From NCBI GenBank assembly GCA_965655775.1, contig CBFHHV010000004.1, positions 28,019-92,018 of the forward strand: a stretch of 64,000 bases of DNA, in the 5' to 3' direction. The notes under the pieces are model-generated. The model was not told the origin of the DNA. It saw only the letters and a program-made list of their open reading frames with translations, and searched no databases. The position numbers and the translations under genes are program-made. Below, piece after piece: positions 26,149-35,946 of this stretch. This DNA is from Marisimplicoccus sp965655775. GTDB lineage: Bacteria; Bacteroidota; Bacteroidia; Flavobacteriales; Flavobacteriaceae. Each line of letters opens with the position of its first letter. Position 1 is the stretch's first letter.

Positions 26149-27342
26149 TTAACAGATTACTCCTGAGGCAATTAATTGAGAATTATCATATATAGCAAGG
26201 AATTGGCCTTGAGTTATGGCAGATTGAAAATCATCAAATTCAACATATAAAAAATCAAGATGCTTGTGAATAGAAATTTTTTGAAGTTTTTGCCTGTATC
26301 TTATCCTAGCTTTAAGTTTTAAATCTCTTAGATTTTCAAAATTAAAATCATCATTTACCCAATTTAATTCAGAGAATTTCACCTTTAGAGCCTTCTTATT
26401 TAAACCTGGATGATTCTTTCCCTCACCAACAAATATCTCATTAGTTTCGGTGTTGGTTGAAATAACAAAGAGAGGATTCTTATATCCCCCTATAGCAAGA
26501 CCTTTTCTTTGACCAATAGTATAATAATGGGCTCCATTATGATTTCCAATAATTTTTCCATCTGATAAAGAATATGATATTTGATCACTCAAACTCTTCA
26601 TTCTTTCATTTTCGTTTATGAAATTTGATGTTTTATCATAAAGTTTAGAATCGGATAGAATCTCAATTACATTACCTTTCTTTTTTTTGAGTTTTTGTTG
26701 AAGAAAATCAGGTAAGCTTACCTTTCCAACAAAACATAATCCTTGAGAATCTTTTTTTTCAGCAGTTACCAATTTATTTTTTTTCGCAATTTCTCTTACT
26801 TCAGTTTTCATTAAACCACCTACAGGAAATAGTATCTTATTAAGTTGTTGTTGATTTAGTTGACATAAAAAGTACGATTGATCTTTGGTTTGGTCTCTTC
26901 CTGAGTGTAACTCATATATAGTTTTATTACCACCTATATTGTTTATTTTAATTCTAGAATAATGACCAGTTGCAACATAATCAGCGCCTAAAGAAAGTGC
27001 AATATCCATGAAAACATCAAATTTTATCTCTCTGTTACATAAAATATCAGGATTTGGAGTGTTTCCTTTTGAATATTCTTCAAACATATAATCGATTATT
27101 TTTTCTTTATAGTCTTTACTTAAATCAACTACTTGAAATGGAATATTAAGTTTCTCTGCTACTAACATTGCATCATTACTGTCTTCTAACCATGGACATT
27201 CGTCAGATATAGTAACACTTTCATCATGCCAATTCTTCATAAATAGCCCAATTAAGTCATACCCCTGTTCCTTTAGTAAAAAAGCAGCAACACTTGAGTC
27301 AACACCACCGGATAAGGCAACAACAACTTTAGTTTTTTTCAT
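26149..27342 (-). CDS. mnmA: tRNA-specific 2-thiouridylase
   Basis: Puts sulfur on U34 of tRNA for Lys, Glu and Gln, using sulfur relayed from a cysteine desulfurase. 397 residues: ATP pyrophosphatase loop SGGVDSS at 11-17, catalytic cysteines Cys102 (DILCNREIKFD) and Cys203 (QGLCFVGK), and GHYSRI at 126-131. Last gene of the guaA-to-mnmA block, six bases after yidC. Confidence 0.97.
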   Translation of the reverse strand: MKKTKVVVALSGGVDSSVAAFLLKEQGYDLIGLFMKNWHDESVTISDECPWLEDSNDAMLVAEKLNIPFQVVDLSKDYKEKIIDYMFEEYSKGNTPNPDILCNREIKFDVFMDIALSLGADYVATGHYSRIKINNIGGNKTIYELHSGRDQTKDQSYFLCQLNQQQLNKILFPVGGLMKTEVREIAKKNKLVTAEKKDSQGLCFVGKVSLPDFLQQKLKKKKGNVIEILSDSKLYDKTSNFINENERMKSLSDQISYSLSDGKIIGNHNGAHYYTIGQRKGLAIGGYKNPLFVISTNTETNEIFVGEGKNHPGLNKKALKVKFSELNWVNDDFNFENLRDLKLKARIRYRQKLQKISIHKHLDFLYVEFDDFQSAITQGQFLAIYDNSQLIASGVIC

Positions 27343-27348
27343 TAGAAA

Positions 27349-29136
27349 TTATTGTTCTCTTCTTTTCTTTTGTTTCTCAGCTTCTTCTAGAGCCTTTTGA
27401 AGTCTAGCTCTGAAACCACCTACCTTTAAAGGCTTCTTTTTATTTTCTTCAATTTGAGTCAATATTTTATTATCATCTATAATGAAATTCTTAATTACTA
27501 ACATTAATATAATCGTAAGTAAATTTGAAATAAAGTAATATAAGCTTAGTCCACTAGCATAATTATTAAAGAAAAATAACATCATTAGTGGCATCATATA
27601 CATGATAACTTTCATATTGACTCCACCAGTTTGAGATGCTGGCATCATTTGTTGTCCAGTAGTCATCTTTGTGTAAAAGAAAATTGCAATAGATGCTAAA
27701 ATCGGAAAAAGACTAATATGATCACCATAAAGAGGAATATAAAAACCTAAATCAAGAATTGAATCATATGAAGAAAGATCGTCTGCCCATAAAAAACTTT
27801 TACCCCTCAAGCTAAATGCTGCAGGGAAAAATACAAAAAGTGCAAAAAATATTGGCATTTGTAAAAATGCTGGTAAACATCCAGACATTGGGTTAGCTCC
27901 TGATTTAGTGTAAAGGTTCATGGTTTCTTGCTGCTTCTTCATTGGATCATCTTTAAACTTTTCGTTAATTACTTCAAGTTCAGGCTTCAAAGCTCTCATT
28001 TTAACTTGAGATTCATATGATTTGTATGTTAAAGGAGCGATTGCAACTTTTACAATTATCGTCATTAATATTATAGATAAGCCATATGAAAAATAGTTTG
28101 TAAGAAAAGAAAAGAGTGGAAAGAAAATAAACCTATTTAACCAACCAAAAATTCCCCAGCCAATTTGAACAGAGTTTTCAAGATTTAGATTATATTCCTT
28201 AAGAGTCTCATAATCTGTGGGACCATAATACATACTAAAACTCAGGCTATCATCTGAATTAAGGTTAAGCGGAACATTCGCAAGAAACCTCTTTGTAAAC
28301 TCATTATCTAAAGTTTCATTGCTCGCTAAATCTTCAGAGCTTATATCAACATCGTTTACTTGATTATTTAGAATAAGAATTGAACTAAAAAAATGTTCTC
28401 TAAAGGAAATCCAATTAACGTTGTTTATATTTTTATTAGTTGAACCTCCAACAGATAAATAAGAATCTTTATTCTCTTCGAAACCATATGCAAGTGCAGT
28501 ATATCTATTTTCATAATCAATGCTCTTTGAATTTCTGAAAGAGTCTCTACCCCAAATCAATTCAACATTATCATAGTTATTTGAGCTATTTGAGTCATTT
28601 AATTTAACATCATAGTCAACAATTCTAGAGTTATCCTGTAATTTAAAGGTTAGGTCTAATGATCTTTGTTCATCAATTATACCTGTTAATACAACTTCTG
28701 AATCTGGTTTAATAATTCGGTATGTATAATTTAAGTCTGCAGAGTTGATTACAGAATTTCTGCCAATAGGAATATTATAGCTAAAAATCGATTTATTATC
28801 ATTGACAAGAAAAAGTGGCTCATCATTATAATTTGAAAAGTTTTTAAGTAAAATTTTATTTATCTCACCTCCACCAGTACTTATTTCAAATAAAATATTT
28901 TCATTTTCCAGACTAATAATTTCCTCCTCAAATCTTTGGTCAATTTTTAAATTATTTGAACTTAAATTATCATCTTTAATAAGATTTTCAGTGGTTTCTT
29001 CAACTAAATTTTCAGCTTCACTCATTTGTTGGTTCTCAATCATACTTGATTGATTATCATAAAACCAAAACATTAAAATTGCAGATATTAGCAAAAACCC
29101 AATGAACTGTAAGGGATCAAATTTATTCTGTTCCAT
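27349..29136 (-). CDS. yidC: Membrane protein insertase YidC
   Basis: Inserts and folds inner-membrane proteins alone or with SecYEG. 595 residues: an N-terminal anchor at about 10-26, a large periplasmic domain to about 330, then the conserved five-helix core with QVKMRALKPELEVINEKFKD, SGCLPAFLQMPIFFALF and MKVIMYMMPLMMLFFFNN. The lysine-rich C-terminus is typical of forms that bind ribosomes. Two bases separate it from pyrG. Confidence 0.97.
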   Translation of the reverse strand: MEQNKFDPLQFIGFLLISAILMFWFYDNQSSMIENQQMSEAENLVEETTENLIKDDNLSSNNLKIDQRFEEEIISLENENILFEISTGGGEINKILLKNFSNYNDEPLFLVNDNKSIFSYNIPIGRNSVINSADLNYTYRIIKPDSEVVLTGIIDEQRSLDLTFKLQDNSRIVDYDVKLNDSNSSNNYDNVELIWGRDSFRNSKSIDYENRYTALAYGFEENKDSYLSVGGSTNKNINNVNWISFREHFFSSILILNNQVNDVDISSEDLASNETLDNEFTKRFLANVPLNLNSDDSLSFSMYYGPTDYETLKEYNLNLENSVQIGWGIFGWLNRFIFFPLFSFLTNYFSYGLSIILMTIIVKVAIAPLTYKSYESQVKMRALKPELEVINEKFKDDPMKKQQETMNLYTKSGANPMSGCLPAFLQMPIFFALFVFFPAAFSLRGKSFLWADDLSSYDSILDLGFYIPLYGDHISLFPILASIAIFFYTKMTTGQQMMPASQTGGVNMKVIMYMMPLMMLFFFNNYASGLSLYYFISNLLTIILMLVIKNFIIDDNKILTQIEENKKKPLKVGGFRARLQKALEEAEKQKKRREQ

Positions 29137-29138
29137 AA

Positions 29139-30752
29139 TTATTTATTAAGATAATTTTTTAAACTAGCTTTTACAAAGTTTACAAAAATTGGATGAGGAT
29201 TATAAACACTACTTTTATATTCTGGATGAAATTGAACTCCAACAAACCATGGATGATCAATATTTTCGACTATTTCAACAAGCTTTGTATCAGGATTTGA
29301 ACCTGCAATTATAAATTTATCATCAAATATTTTATCTGTATAGTTATTGTTGAATTCATATCTATGTCTATGTCTCTCTGAAATCAATTTTTTCTTGTAA
29401 GATTTATAAGATTTTGTATTTTTTTCTAATTCACAATCCCAAGCTCCAAGCCTCATAGTGCCTCCCTTATTAATAATTTCCTTTTGTGATATCATTAAAT
29501 CTATAACTGGATCTTTGCATTTCTCTGAAATCTCTGTTGAATTAGCGTATCGCATCTTTTTAACATTTCTAGCATATTCAATAACAGCCATTTGCATTCC
29601 TAGACATATACCAAGGAAAGGAATCTTATTTACTCTAGCGAATTCAACTGTAAGAATTTTACCATCAAGACCTCTTTGACCAAAACCTGGTGCAACAATT
29701 ATCCCATCTAATTGAAATAATTTTTTTGAAATATTTTCTTTATCTAAATATTCAGAATGAATTGACTTAACAACAACCTTTACCTCATTTTCTGTTCCAG
29801 CATGAATAAGAGATTCTAAAATTGATTTATATGAATCATCCAACTCTACATATTTACCAATTAAGCCAATATTTATTTGATGTGTTGGGTTCTTTAATTT
29901 ATGAAGGAAATTTTTCCATTTATCAAGATTGGGTTCAGATTCTTTAATTTTAAATTTTTCTAATGTTACCTTATCTAGTCCCTCATCCATCATTTTAATT
30001 GGGACATCATATATTGTCTCTACATCAATTGATTGAATTACACAATCAAATTTAACATTACAGAATAATGCCAATTTATTTTTTATTTCGTCAGATAATT
30101 TCCTTTCTGATCTACAAACAAGAACATCTGCTTTTAGACCTAATTCCATAAGAGTTTTAACAGAATGTTGAGTTGGTTTGGTTTTTAATTCACCTGTTGC
30201 AGATAAATAGGGAATTAATGTTAGATGAATAACCATAGAGTTTTCAGGACCTTCTTCATAAATAACCTGTCTAACTGCCTCCAAGAATGGTAGTGACTCT
30301 ATATCACCTACTGTACCTCCAATCTCGGTAATTATTATATCTAAATTATTTTTATCATTAAGATTTCTAATATTTTCCTTAATCTCATTTGTAATATGAG
30401 GGATTACCTGAACTGTTTTACCAAGAAACTCTCCTTTTCTTTCCTTATCTATTACATTTTGATAAATTTTACCAGTTGTAACATTGTTTTTTTGTGAAGT
30501 ATTTATGCTCAAAAACCTTTCATAATGACCTAGATCAAGATCTGTTTCAGCACCATCATCAGTTACATAGCATTCCCCATGCTCATAGGGATTAAGAGTG
30601 CCTGGATCAACGTTAATATATGGATCTAACTTTTGGATTGATACTTTTAAACCTTGAGCTTGAAGAAGCCGAGCTAGTGAGGCAGATACAATACCCTTAC
30701 CAAGAGATGAGGTAACACCACCAGTGACAAAAATATATTTAGGTTTATTCAT
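29139..30752 (-). CDS. pyrG: CTP synthase (glutamine-hydrolysing)
   Basis: Converts UTP to CTP with ATP and glutamine. 537 residues: synthetase domain with the P-loop GGVTSSLGKGI (about 11-21), GTLNPYEHGECYVTDDGAE and IITEIGGTVGDIES, then a C-terminal class I amidotransferase domain with nucleophile motif FLGICLGMQ and VGVQFHPEY. A TAnnTTTG box and two TCCGGA palindromes occupy its 25-base leader. Confidence 0.97.
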   Translation of the reverse strand: MNKPKYIFVTGGVTSSLGKGIVSASLARLLQAQGLKVSIQKLDPYINVDPGTLNPYEHGECYVTDDGAETDLDLGHYERFLSINTSQKNNVTTGKIYQNVIDKERKGEFLGKTVQVIPHITNEIKENIRNLNDKNNLDIIITEIGGTVGDIESLPFLEAVRQVIYEEGPENSMVIHLTLIPYLSATGELKTKPTQHSVKTLMELGLKADVLVCRSERKLSDEIKNKLALFCNVKFDCVIQSIDVETIYDVPIKMMDEGLDKVTLEKFKIKESEPNLDKWKNFLHKLKNPTHQINIGLIGKYVELDDSYKSILESLIHAGTENEVKVVVKSIHSEYLDKENISKKLFQLDGIIVAPGFGQRGLDGKILTVEFARVNKIPFLGICLGMQMAVIEYARNVKKMRYANSTEISEKCKDPVIDLMISQKEIINKGGTMRLGAWDCELEKNTKSYKSYKKKLISERHRHRYEFNNNYTDKIFDDKFIIAGSNPDTKLVEIVENIDHPWFVGVQFHPEYKSSVYNPHPIFVNFVKASLKNYLNK

Positions 30753-30775
30753 CCGGATAGAATAATATTTCCGGA
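30752..30775 (-). promoter_or_regulatory. Paired TCCGGA palindromes spanning the pyrG leader and start codon
   Basis: TCCGGA occurs at 30770-30775 and 30752-30757, 12 bases apart; the second includes the A of the pyrG ATG. Each is self-complementary and the two can pair as a six-base stem. The first lies where transcription from the upstream box should begin. A leader hairpin over the start codon is an inference. Confidence 0.4.
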
Positions 30776-30777
30776 CT

Positions 30778-30785
30778 CAAATTTA
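30778..30785 (-). promoter_or_regulatory. -7 promoter box before pyrG
   Basis: Minus-strand TAAATTTG, a perfect TAnnTTTG, 25 bases before the pyrG ATG. Transcription should start close to the upstream TCCGGA. Confidence 0.5.
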
Positions 30786-30809
30786 CAAAATATTAAAGTA
30801 TAATATAAT

Positions 30810-32198
30810 TTATTGATCAATAATCTCTTCAATATCATATTCTCTATGCCTGAGAATGAACATTGAGGAGTTAAATAAACCACCAAGCGTATCTTTTTTA
30901 TATAAAAATTTAGATTCTGTATACGATTGCTCATCATATTTAGTAGTTCTATTTAAATTTTTATCAATCAAAGCTCGAAGTAAAATATCTTTAGTAACAT
31001 CATAACCTCTAATTACATCTTTATTTGGAAGACACCCAAATAAATTTAAATACCTACTTTCAAATTTTGAAATTGAATCATTATTTATTTTTTTTGAAAT
31101 TGAAGTATAAGTAAAAGCTAGGTTTCCAAGATCTTTAATATTTATACTAGGGTCATCATACTGATTACCTCTGTAAGTAGTATATAATTTTACATCTCTT
31201 TCAGAAGTAATTTGAGAGTTAAGTTGTGATACTACACTAGATATCAATGTAAATATTTCAGATTCAACGATTACATTGTTTGGAAGAGAATCAACCAGAA
31301 GTGAATCTAAAAGTTCTGGTAAAATGTATCCTTCAAATTCAGGTTTTATTTTAATTGAATTAGGGAATATCTCTGATAGCTTAGATTCGATTTCGTTGTT
31401 TAAAGAATCAGCTATTATTACAATATTTTCCTCTCTATCTAAATTTTTATCTAAATAATTTATCATTCTCTCTCTTAAAAGATTTTTTGGTGTGACAGAC
31501 TGAATTACACCTTTTGTTATCTTAATTGGAATAGTTGATAAAGGAAATACTTTAGGAATTAATTCTAGTAATTCAATATTTGAGAATGTTTCAAAATTTC
31601 TTGGAATAAGAGGTCCAATAATCACGTCTGAATCTTTAACTGAATTCTCTGATGATATTTCATTAATTTTATTTATTGAATTCTCAGTATCAAAAACGTT
31701 AAGATTTATTGAAACATTTAATTCTCTAAGATCTTCAATCGCATAAAGAATTCCAGAGTAAAAGTCTAAAGTAATCGTGTATAGGTTTCTGTCTTCAAAT
31801 AGAGACTCAACTTCCTCAATAGAATCATAATTGACAGTATTCGATCTAAATGGAAGAAGAACAGAAAGGTTTAATTGATTATCTCTTTTTCTTTTCTTTA
31901 CAAAAATTGAATCCAACCTTAATAAGTCATCTTCTGTAGGCAGAGAGTCTTTTTCAACTAATGTCTTCTCTTGAATTGATTCTATTACAGGAATTAAAAT
32001 CTTTGATTTTCTTTTTAATCTTGAGTTTCGAAGTTGTGGATTAAGCATTAGTATATCATTTATATTGATCTTATACTTCTGTGAAATTGAAAAAAGAGTT
32101 TCTTTTCTCTCTACTTCATGAACAATAGTATCAGTTACAATATTTTGTGAGAATATTGGTTGTAATGTGATTAATAAAAAAATTAATACTCTTTTCAC
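30810..32198 (-). CDS. Exported PBP1 and LysM domain protein
   Basis: 462 residues. A signal peptide at 1-18 (cleavage near IFSQ) is followed by one LysM peptidoglycan-binding module at about 26-72 (HEVERKETLFSISQKYK to SKILIPV), a charged linker, and a domain from about 108 that resembles the amino-acid-binding fold of periplasmic binding proteins type 1 (LLPFRSNTVNY, DFYSGILYAIEDL, VIIGPLIPRNFE). Such fusions are common in flavobacteria, often beside guaA. The likely role is a periplasmic, wall-attached sensor or scaffold; the ligand is unknown. It abuts the next gene upstream without a gap. Confidence 0.8.
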   Translation of the reverse strand: MKRVLIFLLITLQPIFSQNIVTDTIVHEVERKETLFSISQKYKININDILMLNPQLRNSRLKRKSKILIPVIESIQEKTLVEKDSLPTEDDLLRLDSIFVKKRKRDNQLNLSVLLPFRSNTVNYDSIEEVESLFEDRNLYTITLDFYSGILYAIEDLRELNVSINLNVFDTENSINKINEISSENSVKDSDVIIGPLIPRNFETFSNIELLELIPKVFPLSTIPIKITKGVIQSVTPKNLLRERMINYLDKNLDREENIVIIADSLNNEIESKLSEIFPNSIKIKPEFEGYILPELLDSLLVDSLPNNVIVESEIFTLISSVVSQLNSQITSERDVKLYTTYRGNQYDDPSINIKDLGNLAFTYTSISKKINNDSISKFESRYLNLFGCLPNKDVIRGYDVTKDILLRALIDKNLNRTTKYDEQSYTESKFLYKKDTLGGLFNSSMFILRHREYDIEEIIDQ

Positions 32199-32714
32199 CT
32201 ATTTCTGTCTTTCAAGTTTCCATAATTCATAATGCTCATTATTAACTATGTATGACCAATGTAATAAAGACTGTTGAATTCTTGGAGAAATATCCTTTGA
32301 ATTTTCAATTCCTAATCCAGACTTATAAATTTTATTATAAATAGAATTTCTAAATCTTCCTTTAGGTCCACAAAATGCAAGCCATCTTTTTATCTGCCTT
32401 ACATCATCTTCATGCCTTCTTCCTTCAAAGTATTTACAATACCACTCAAACCAGCCCCTTGGATCATCTTTATGTATCCAACCTTTGGCCTCCCACTCTT
32501 CTTGTGACTGACCCGATTTAATATTGAAAAAGTTTAACTTTCTATTATAATCTATTGACAAATAATAACTTTTATCTATTTCAGAAAACCAATCTTTTGG
32601 GAATTTCCTGTAATCAACTAGTTGATTAAAATATGTTCCACCAAAGATTCCCTTTATAAGCATTTGCTTTGGAGTTAACATTGGCTTAAATGAATTATAA
32701 AGATCTTGAGTCAT
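32199..32714 (-). CDS. Conserved hypothetical protein between guaA and the LysM protein
   Basis: I cannot name this 171-residue soluble protein. The ATG at 32714 (MTQDLYNSFKPML) is preferred because it leaves one base after the guaA stop; a start at 32729 would add five residues. It is rich in Trp, Tyr and basic residues, with a dense block WEAKGWIHKDDPRGWFEWYC at about 74-93, then GRRHEDDVRQIKRW and FCGPKGRFRNS. No signal peptide or membrane segment. Very tight packing with guaA upstream and the LysM gene downstream indicates cotranscription. The pattern of conserved Trp/Asp/Arg looks like a nucleic-acid or nucleotide-handling fold, but that is a guess. Confidence 0.7.
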   Translation of the reverse strand: MTQDLYNSFKPMLTPKQMLIKGIFGGTYFNQLVDYRKFPKDWFSEIDKSYYLSIDYNRKLNFFNIKSGQSQEEWEAKGWIHKDDPRGWFEWYCKYFEGRRHEDDVRQIKRWLAFCGPKGRFRNSIYNKIYKSGLGIENSKDISPRIQQSLLHWSYIVNNEHYELWKLERQK

Positions 32715-32715
32715 T

Positions 32716-34245
32716 TTATTCCCATTCAATTGTTGCAGGAGGTTTTGAACTTATATCGTATACCACCCTATTAATTCCTGAAACTTTATTTATTATGTTA
32801 TTTGATACTTCTTTTAAGAAATCATTAGGGAATTCATACCAGTCTGCAGTCATTCCATCAGTCGATACAACTGCTCTAAGTGCAACACATCTTTCATAAG
32901 TTCTTTCATCTCCCATTACTCCTACACTCTTTACTGGTAGCAGAATTGAACCTGCTTGCCAGATTTTATCATATAAATCCCATTCTTTCAAACTGTCTAT
33001 ATATATTTTGTCAGCTTCCTGTATTAACCTAATACTTTCATAATTAACCTCTCCAAGAATTCTAATACCTAGTCCAGGACCTGGAAATGGATGTCTGTTT
33101 AATATGTCCTTAGACATATTTAAAGAGTTTCCAATTTTTCTTACTTCATCCTTAAATAACATTTTTAGTGGTTCTACAACCTTTAGGTCCATTTTTTCAG
33201 GTAATCCACCTACATTATGGTGAGACTTTATAGTAGCAGATGGACCTTTTACTGATATAGATTCAATTACATCAGGATAAATCGTCCCTTGTGCCAACCA
33301 TTTAGCATCTTCAATTTTTTTTGATTCCTTTTCAAAAACCTCAACAAAAATATTACCAATAATTTTTCTTTTTTTCTCAGGATTTGAGACTCCTTTTAAA
33401 GCATTTATGAATAAATCAGAGGAATCGACTCCTTTAACATTAAGACCCATCCCTTCATATTGTTTTAACACTTCGTCAAATTCACCTTTTCTTAAAAGCC
33501 CATTATTAACAAATACACAATAGAGGTTATCACCGATGGCTTTATCTAATAAAACAGATGCAACACTTGAATCAACACCCCCAGAAAGTCCAAGAATTAC
33601 TTTATCATTCTTAAGCTTTGTTTTCAGATAATCAACAGTTCTATCAATAAATGACTCTGGGTTCCATTCCTGAATAAAGCCTAGTTCTTTTATAAAAAAG
33701 TTTTCAAAAATTTTCAATCCATTCTCAGTATGGAAGACCTCCGGGTGAAATTGTAATGCATATAAGTTGTATTCTTCAATTGAGTATGCTGCATTTGAGA
33801 CAGAATTTGTACTAGCTATAACTTTTGCTCCAGATGGTAAATTTGATATTGTATCTCCGTGGCTCATCCAAACTTGATTATTTATATTGATACCTTCAAA
33901 TAGTGAACAACCCTGATCAATAAAAGACAGATTTGCACGTCCATATTCTCTTGAATTTGAATTTTTAACACTTCCGTTAAATTTTTTTGCAACTAGTTGA
34001 GCTCCATAACAGATTGCAATAACAGGCTTTGAACCCATTATCATTTTAAGATCTATATCAGGCGAATCAATTTGATTGACTGAAAAAGGTGATCCAGATA
34101 AAACAACTGCTTTGAATTGATCCATATCATTTGGTAGATTGTTAAAAGGTGATATTTCGCAGTAGATAAAAAGCTCTCTGATTCTTCTTGCTATGAGCTG
34201 GGTATACTGTGAACCAAAATCAATTATTAAGACTTTATTTTGCAT
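32716..34245 (-). CDS. guaA: GMP synthase (glutamine-hydrolysing)
   Basis: Amidates XMP to GMP. The ATG at 34245 gives 509 residues; a TTG six bases earlier is in frame but less likely. The N-terminal amidotransferase domain has nucleophile Cys79 (IAICYGAQ) and LQFHPEV; the ATP pyrophosphatase domain has the P-loop LGLSGGVDSSVAS; the C-terminal dimerisation domain ends SSKPPATIEWE, the family terminus. Twenty-one bases separate it from bshC. Confidence 0.97.
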   Translation of the reverse strand: MQNKVLIIDFGSQYTQLIARRIRELFIYCEISPFNNLPNDMDQFKAVVLSGSPFSVNQIDSPDIDLKMIMGSKPVIAICYGAQLVAKKFNGSVKNSNSREYGRANLSFIDQGCSLFEGININNQVWMSHGDTISNLPSGAKVIASTNSVSNAAYSIEEYNLYALQFHPEVFHTENGLKIFENFFIKELGFIQEWNPESFIDRTVDYLKTKLKNDKVILGLSGGVDSSVASVLLDKAIGDNLYCVFVNNGLLRKGEFDEVLKQYEGMGLNVKGVDSSDLFINALKGVSNPEKKRKIIGNIFVEVFEKESKKIEDAKWLAQGTIYPDVIESISVKGPSATIKSHHNVGGLPEKMDLKVVEPLKMLFKDEVRKIGNSLNMSKDILNRHPFPGPGLGIRILGEVNYESIRLIQEADKIYIDSLKEWDLYDKIWQAGSILLPVKSVGVMGDERTYERCVALRAVVSTDGMTADWYEFPNDFLKEVSNNIINKVSGINRVVYDISSKPPATIEWE

Positions 34246-34266
34246 GGACAAAAATACAACTATATA

Positions 34267-35874
34267 TTAATCTTCAAGATTAATAACTAATATTTTATCA
34301 TCTGGAATAAGCACTTTATCAACTAAATGATCAATTAGAGCTTGTCCTTTTACAGAATAGAAATTTGCAAAGTTTAGGTGTCTTTCTTGATCTACATTAC
34401 TGGGATGAAGTGATTCAAAAATTATTTTGATATTACTTATCTGTTCTTGATGATTTTTCTTCTCTGCTTTTATCAATTTCTTTTCAAGATCATCAATACC
34501 TTTCATCTGTTTTTTTTCTTGAGCATTTAATGCTCCCTCAAAAGACTTGTTAGTTTTATTTGATACATCTCTAAGTTTATTAAATTGATCACTTAATGTT
34601 TCCTTAATTGAATCAAAGCTTACATTAACAGTTGAAAGTTTCTTTAATTTATAATTTACTAAATCTTTAATACTTTTGAAGAAATACTCTAATTCTACAT
34701 CTGTTTTTTTAATTTTTAATGATGTCTTTTGATCAATTATAAATGCACTAGATCTAAGTTTGAGGATTGGATACTGTAGATTTGAATTATCAAAAAATAA
34801 TTTAAGCTGCATCCAATATTTTAATTCATTTGGACCACCTACATAACAAATATTTGGTAATATTTTCTCTTGAAACAAAGGCCTCATCAATACATTTGGA
34901 GAAAATCGTTCAGGATTGGATTCAATCTGATTAATAAACTCCTGAGTTGAATATTCCTTTTCATCATCAACTGATATTGCATTATTTTTTCTTCTGATTC
35001 TCTTTCTACCCTTTGGAGTAATCTTGAAAAAATTAATTTCAGATGGATTTACCTGCGGTTTGTAGGATTCAATGTCTTTCTTATTTTTTTCTATTTGTTT
35101 TTCTGTATCAATTTTGCATCTAGAGTCAATTATCTCATTTTTAAAATTTTCAATAAATAGCTCTTTAAATGCTTTTTTATCAGGATCAATAATTATTAGT
35201 CCATGGTTTCCAAAAAGAGAATTAATAAATTTTAGAGTTGAGAATGATAGACTATCTTCATTAATATAACTTTGGTTTATTAACTCTTCAAGTTGGATTT
35301 TAAATTCAGCATCAATAATTTTTGATTTGTAGTCATCAGTTATTCTATTAAAGTCATTAAGTATTATTTTTCCGACTCTATTATTATGAGAATCAATGTC
35401 CCATTTAATTTGTTCATTAGAAATATTTACATATGAAATTTCATCAAAATCATGATCCTCACTTGCAAGCCAAAAAATAGGTACATAATTAAAATTTTTA
35501 ATTTTTGAGTTAAGAAATCTTGCCATACTTATTACTTGAGCAATTTTGTAAATAACCATTATTGGTCCAGTAAAAAGATTTAATTGATGGCCAGTAGTAA
35601 TTGTAAATGTATTCGAGTCTATAAGGGAGTTTATATTTATAAAAGTTTCTTTACTAAGCTTGACTTCAGAATATTGTTTTTTCAACTGATCAACAAGAAC
35701 TTTTCTATTTTCATCTGGAAAGACTTCTTTTTTATCTATGGTTTTTTTTAGAATATTTTTTTCTTCATAGAAATGATCAATAATTCCATCAAGGATTTTA
35801 TCCTTTTGTATAAATTTATTAATAAGGTTATCTCCAATAAGACTTAGATCTTTTTGGATATTTTGGCTTCTCAT
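34267..35874 (-). CDS. bshC: Bacillithiol biosynthesis cysteine-adding enzyme BshC
   Basis: Adds cysteine to GlcN-malate, the last step in making bacillithiol, the low-molecular-weight thiol of Bacillota and many Bacteroidota. 535 residues: TTGHQLNLFTGPIMVIYK (about 95-112), VPIFWLASEDHDFDEI, ILPNICYVGGPNELKYW and LRSSAFIIDQ, all family blocks, and a coiled-coil-like charged region near 420-490. bshA and bshB are not in the window. It is divergent from the propeller protein gene across 72 bases, where I see no clear promoter box. Confidence 0.93.
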   Translation of the reverse strand: MRSQNIQKDLSLIGDNLINKFIQKDKILDGIIDHFYEEKNILKKTIDKKEVFPDENRKVLVDQLKKQYSEVKLSKETFININSLIDSNTFTITTGHQLNLFTGPIMVIYKIAQVISMARFLNSKIKNFNYVPIFWLASEDHDFDEISYVNISNEQIKWDIDSHNNRVGKIILNDFNRITDDYKSKIIDAEFKIQLEELINQSYINEDSLSFSTLKFINSLFGNHGLIIIDPDKKAFKELFIENFKNEIIDSRCKIDTEKQIEKNKKDIESYKPQVNPSEINFFKITPKGRKRIRRKNNAISVDDEKEYSTQEFINQIESNPERFSPNVLMRPLFQEKILPNICYVGGPNELKYWMQLKLFFDNSNLQYPILKLRSSAFIIDQKTSLKIKKTDVELEYFFKSIKDLVNYKLKKLSTVNVSFDSIKETLSDQFNKLRDVSNKTNKSFEGALNAQEKKQMKGIDDLEKKLIKAEKKNHQEQISNIKIIFESLHPSNVDQERHLNFANFYSVKGQALIDHLVDKVLIPDDKILVINLED

Positions 35875-35946
35875 ACCTTAATTTTTGTAAATATATCTGA
35901 ATTTTTGAAAATTGAATGTAACTTAGAGTAAACTAACTTAGATATC

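Noticed and set aside
30749..30937. Small minus-strand frame over the 3' end of the LysM protein gene
   Set aside because: It overlaps the real gene in another frame and shows no family or start signal.
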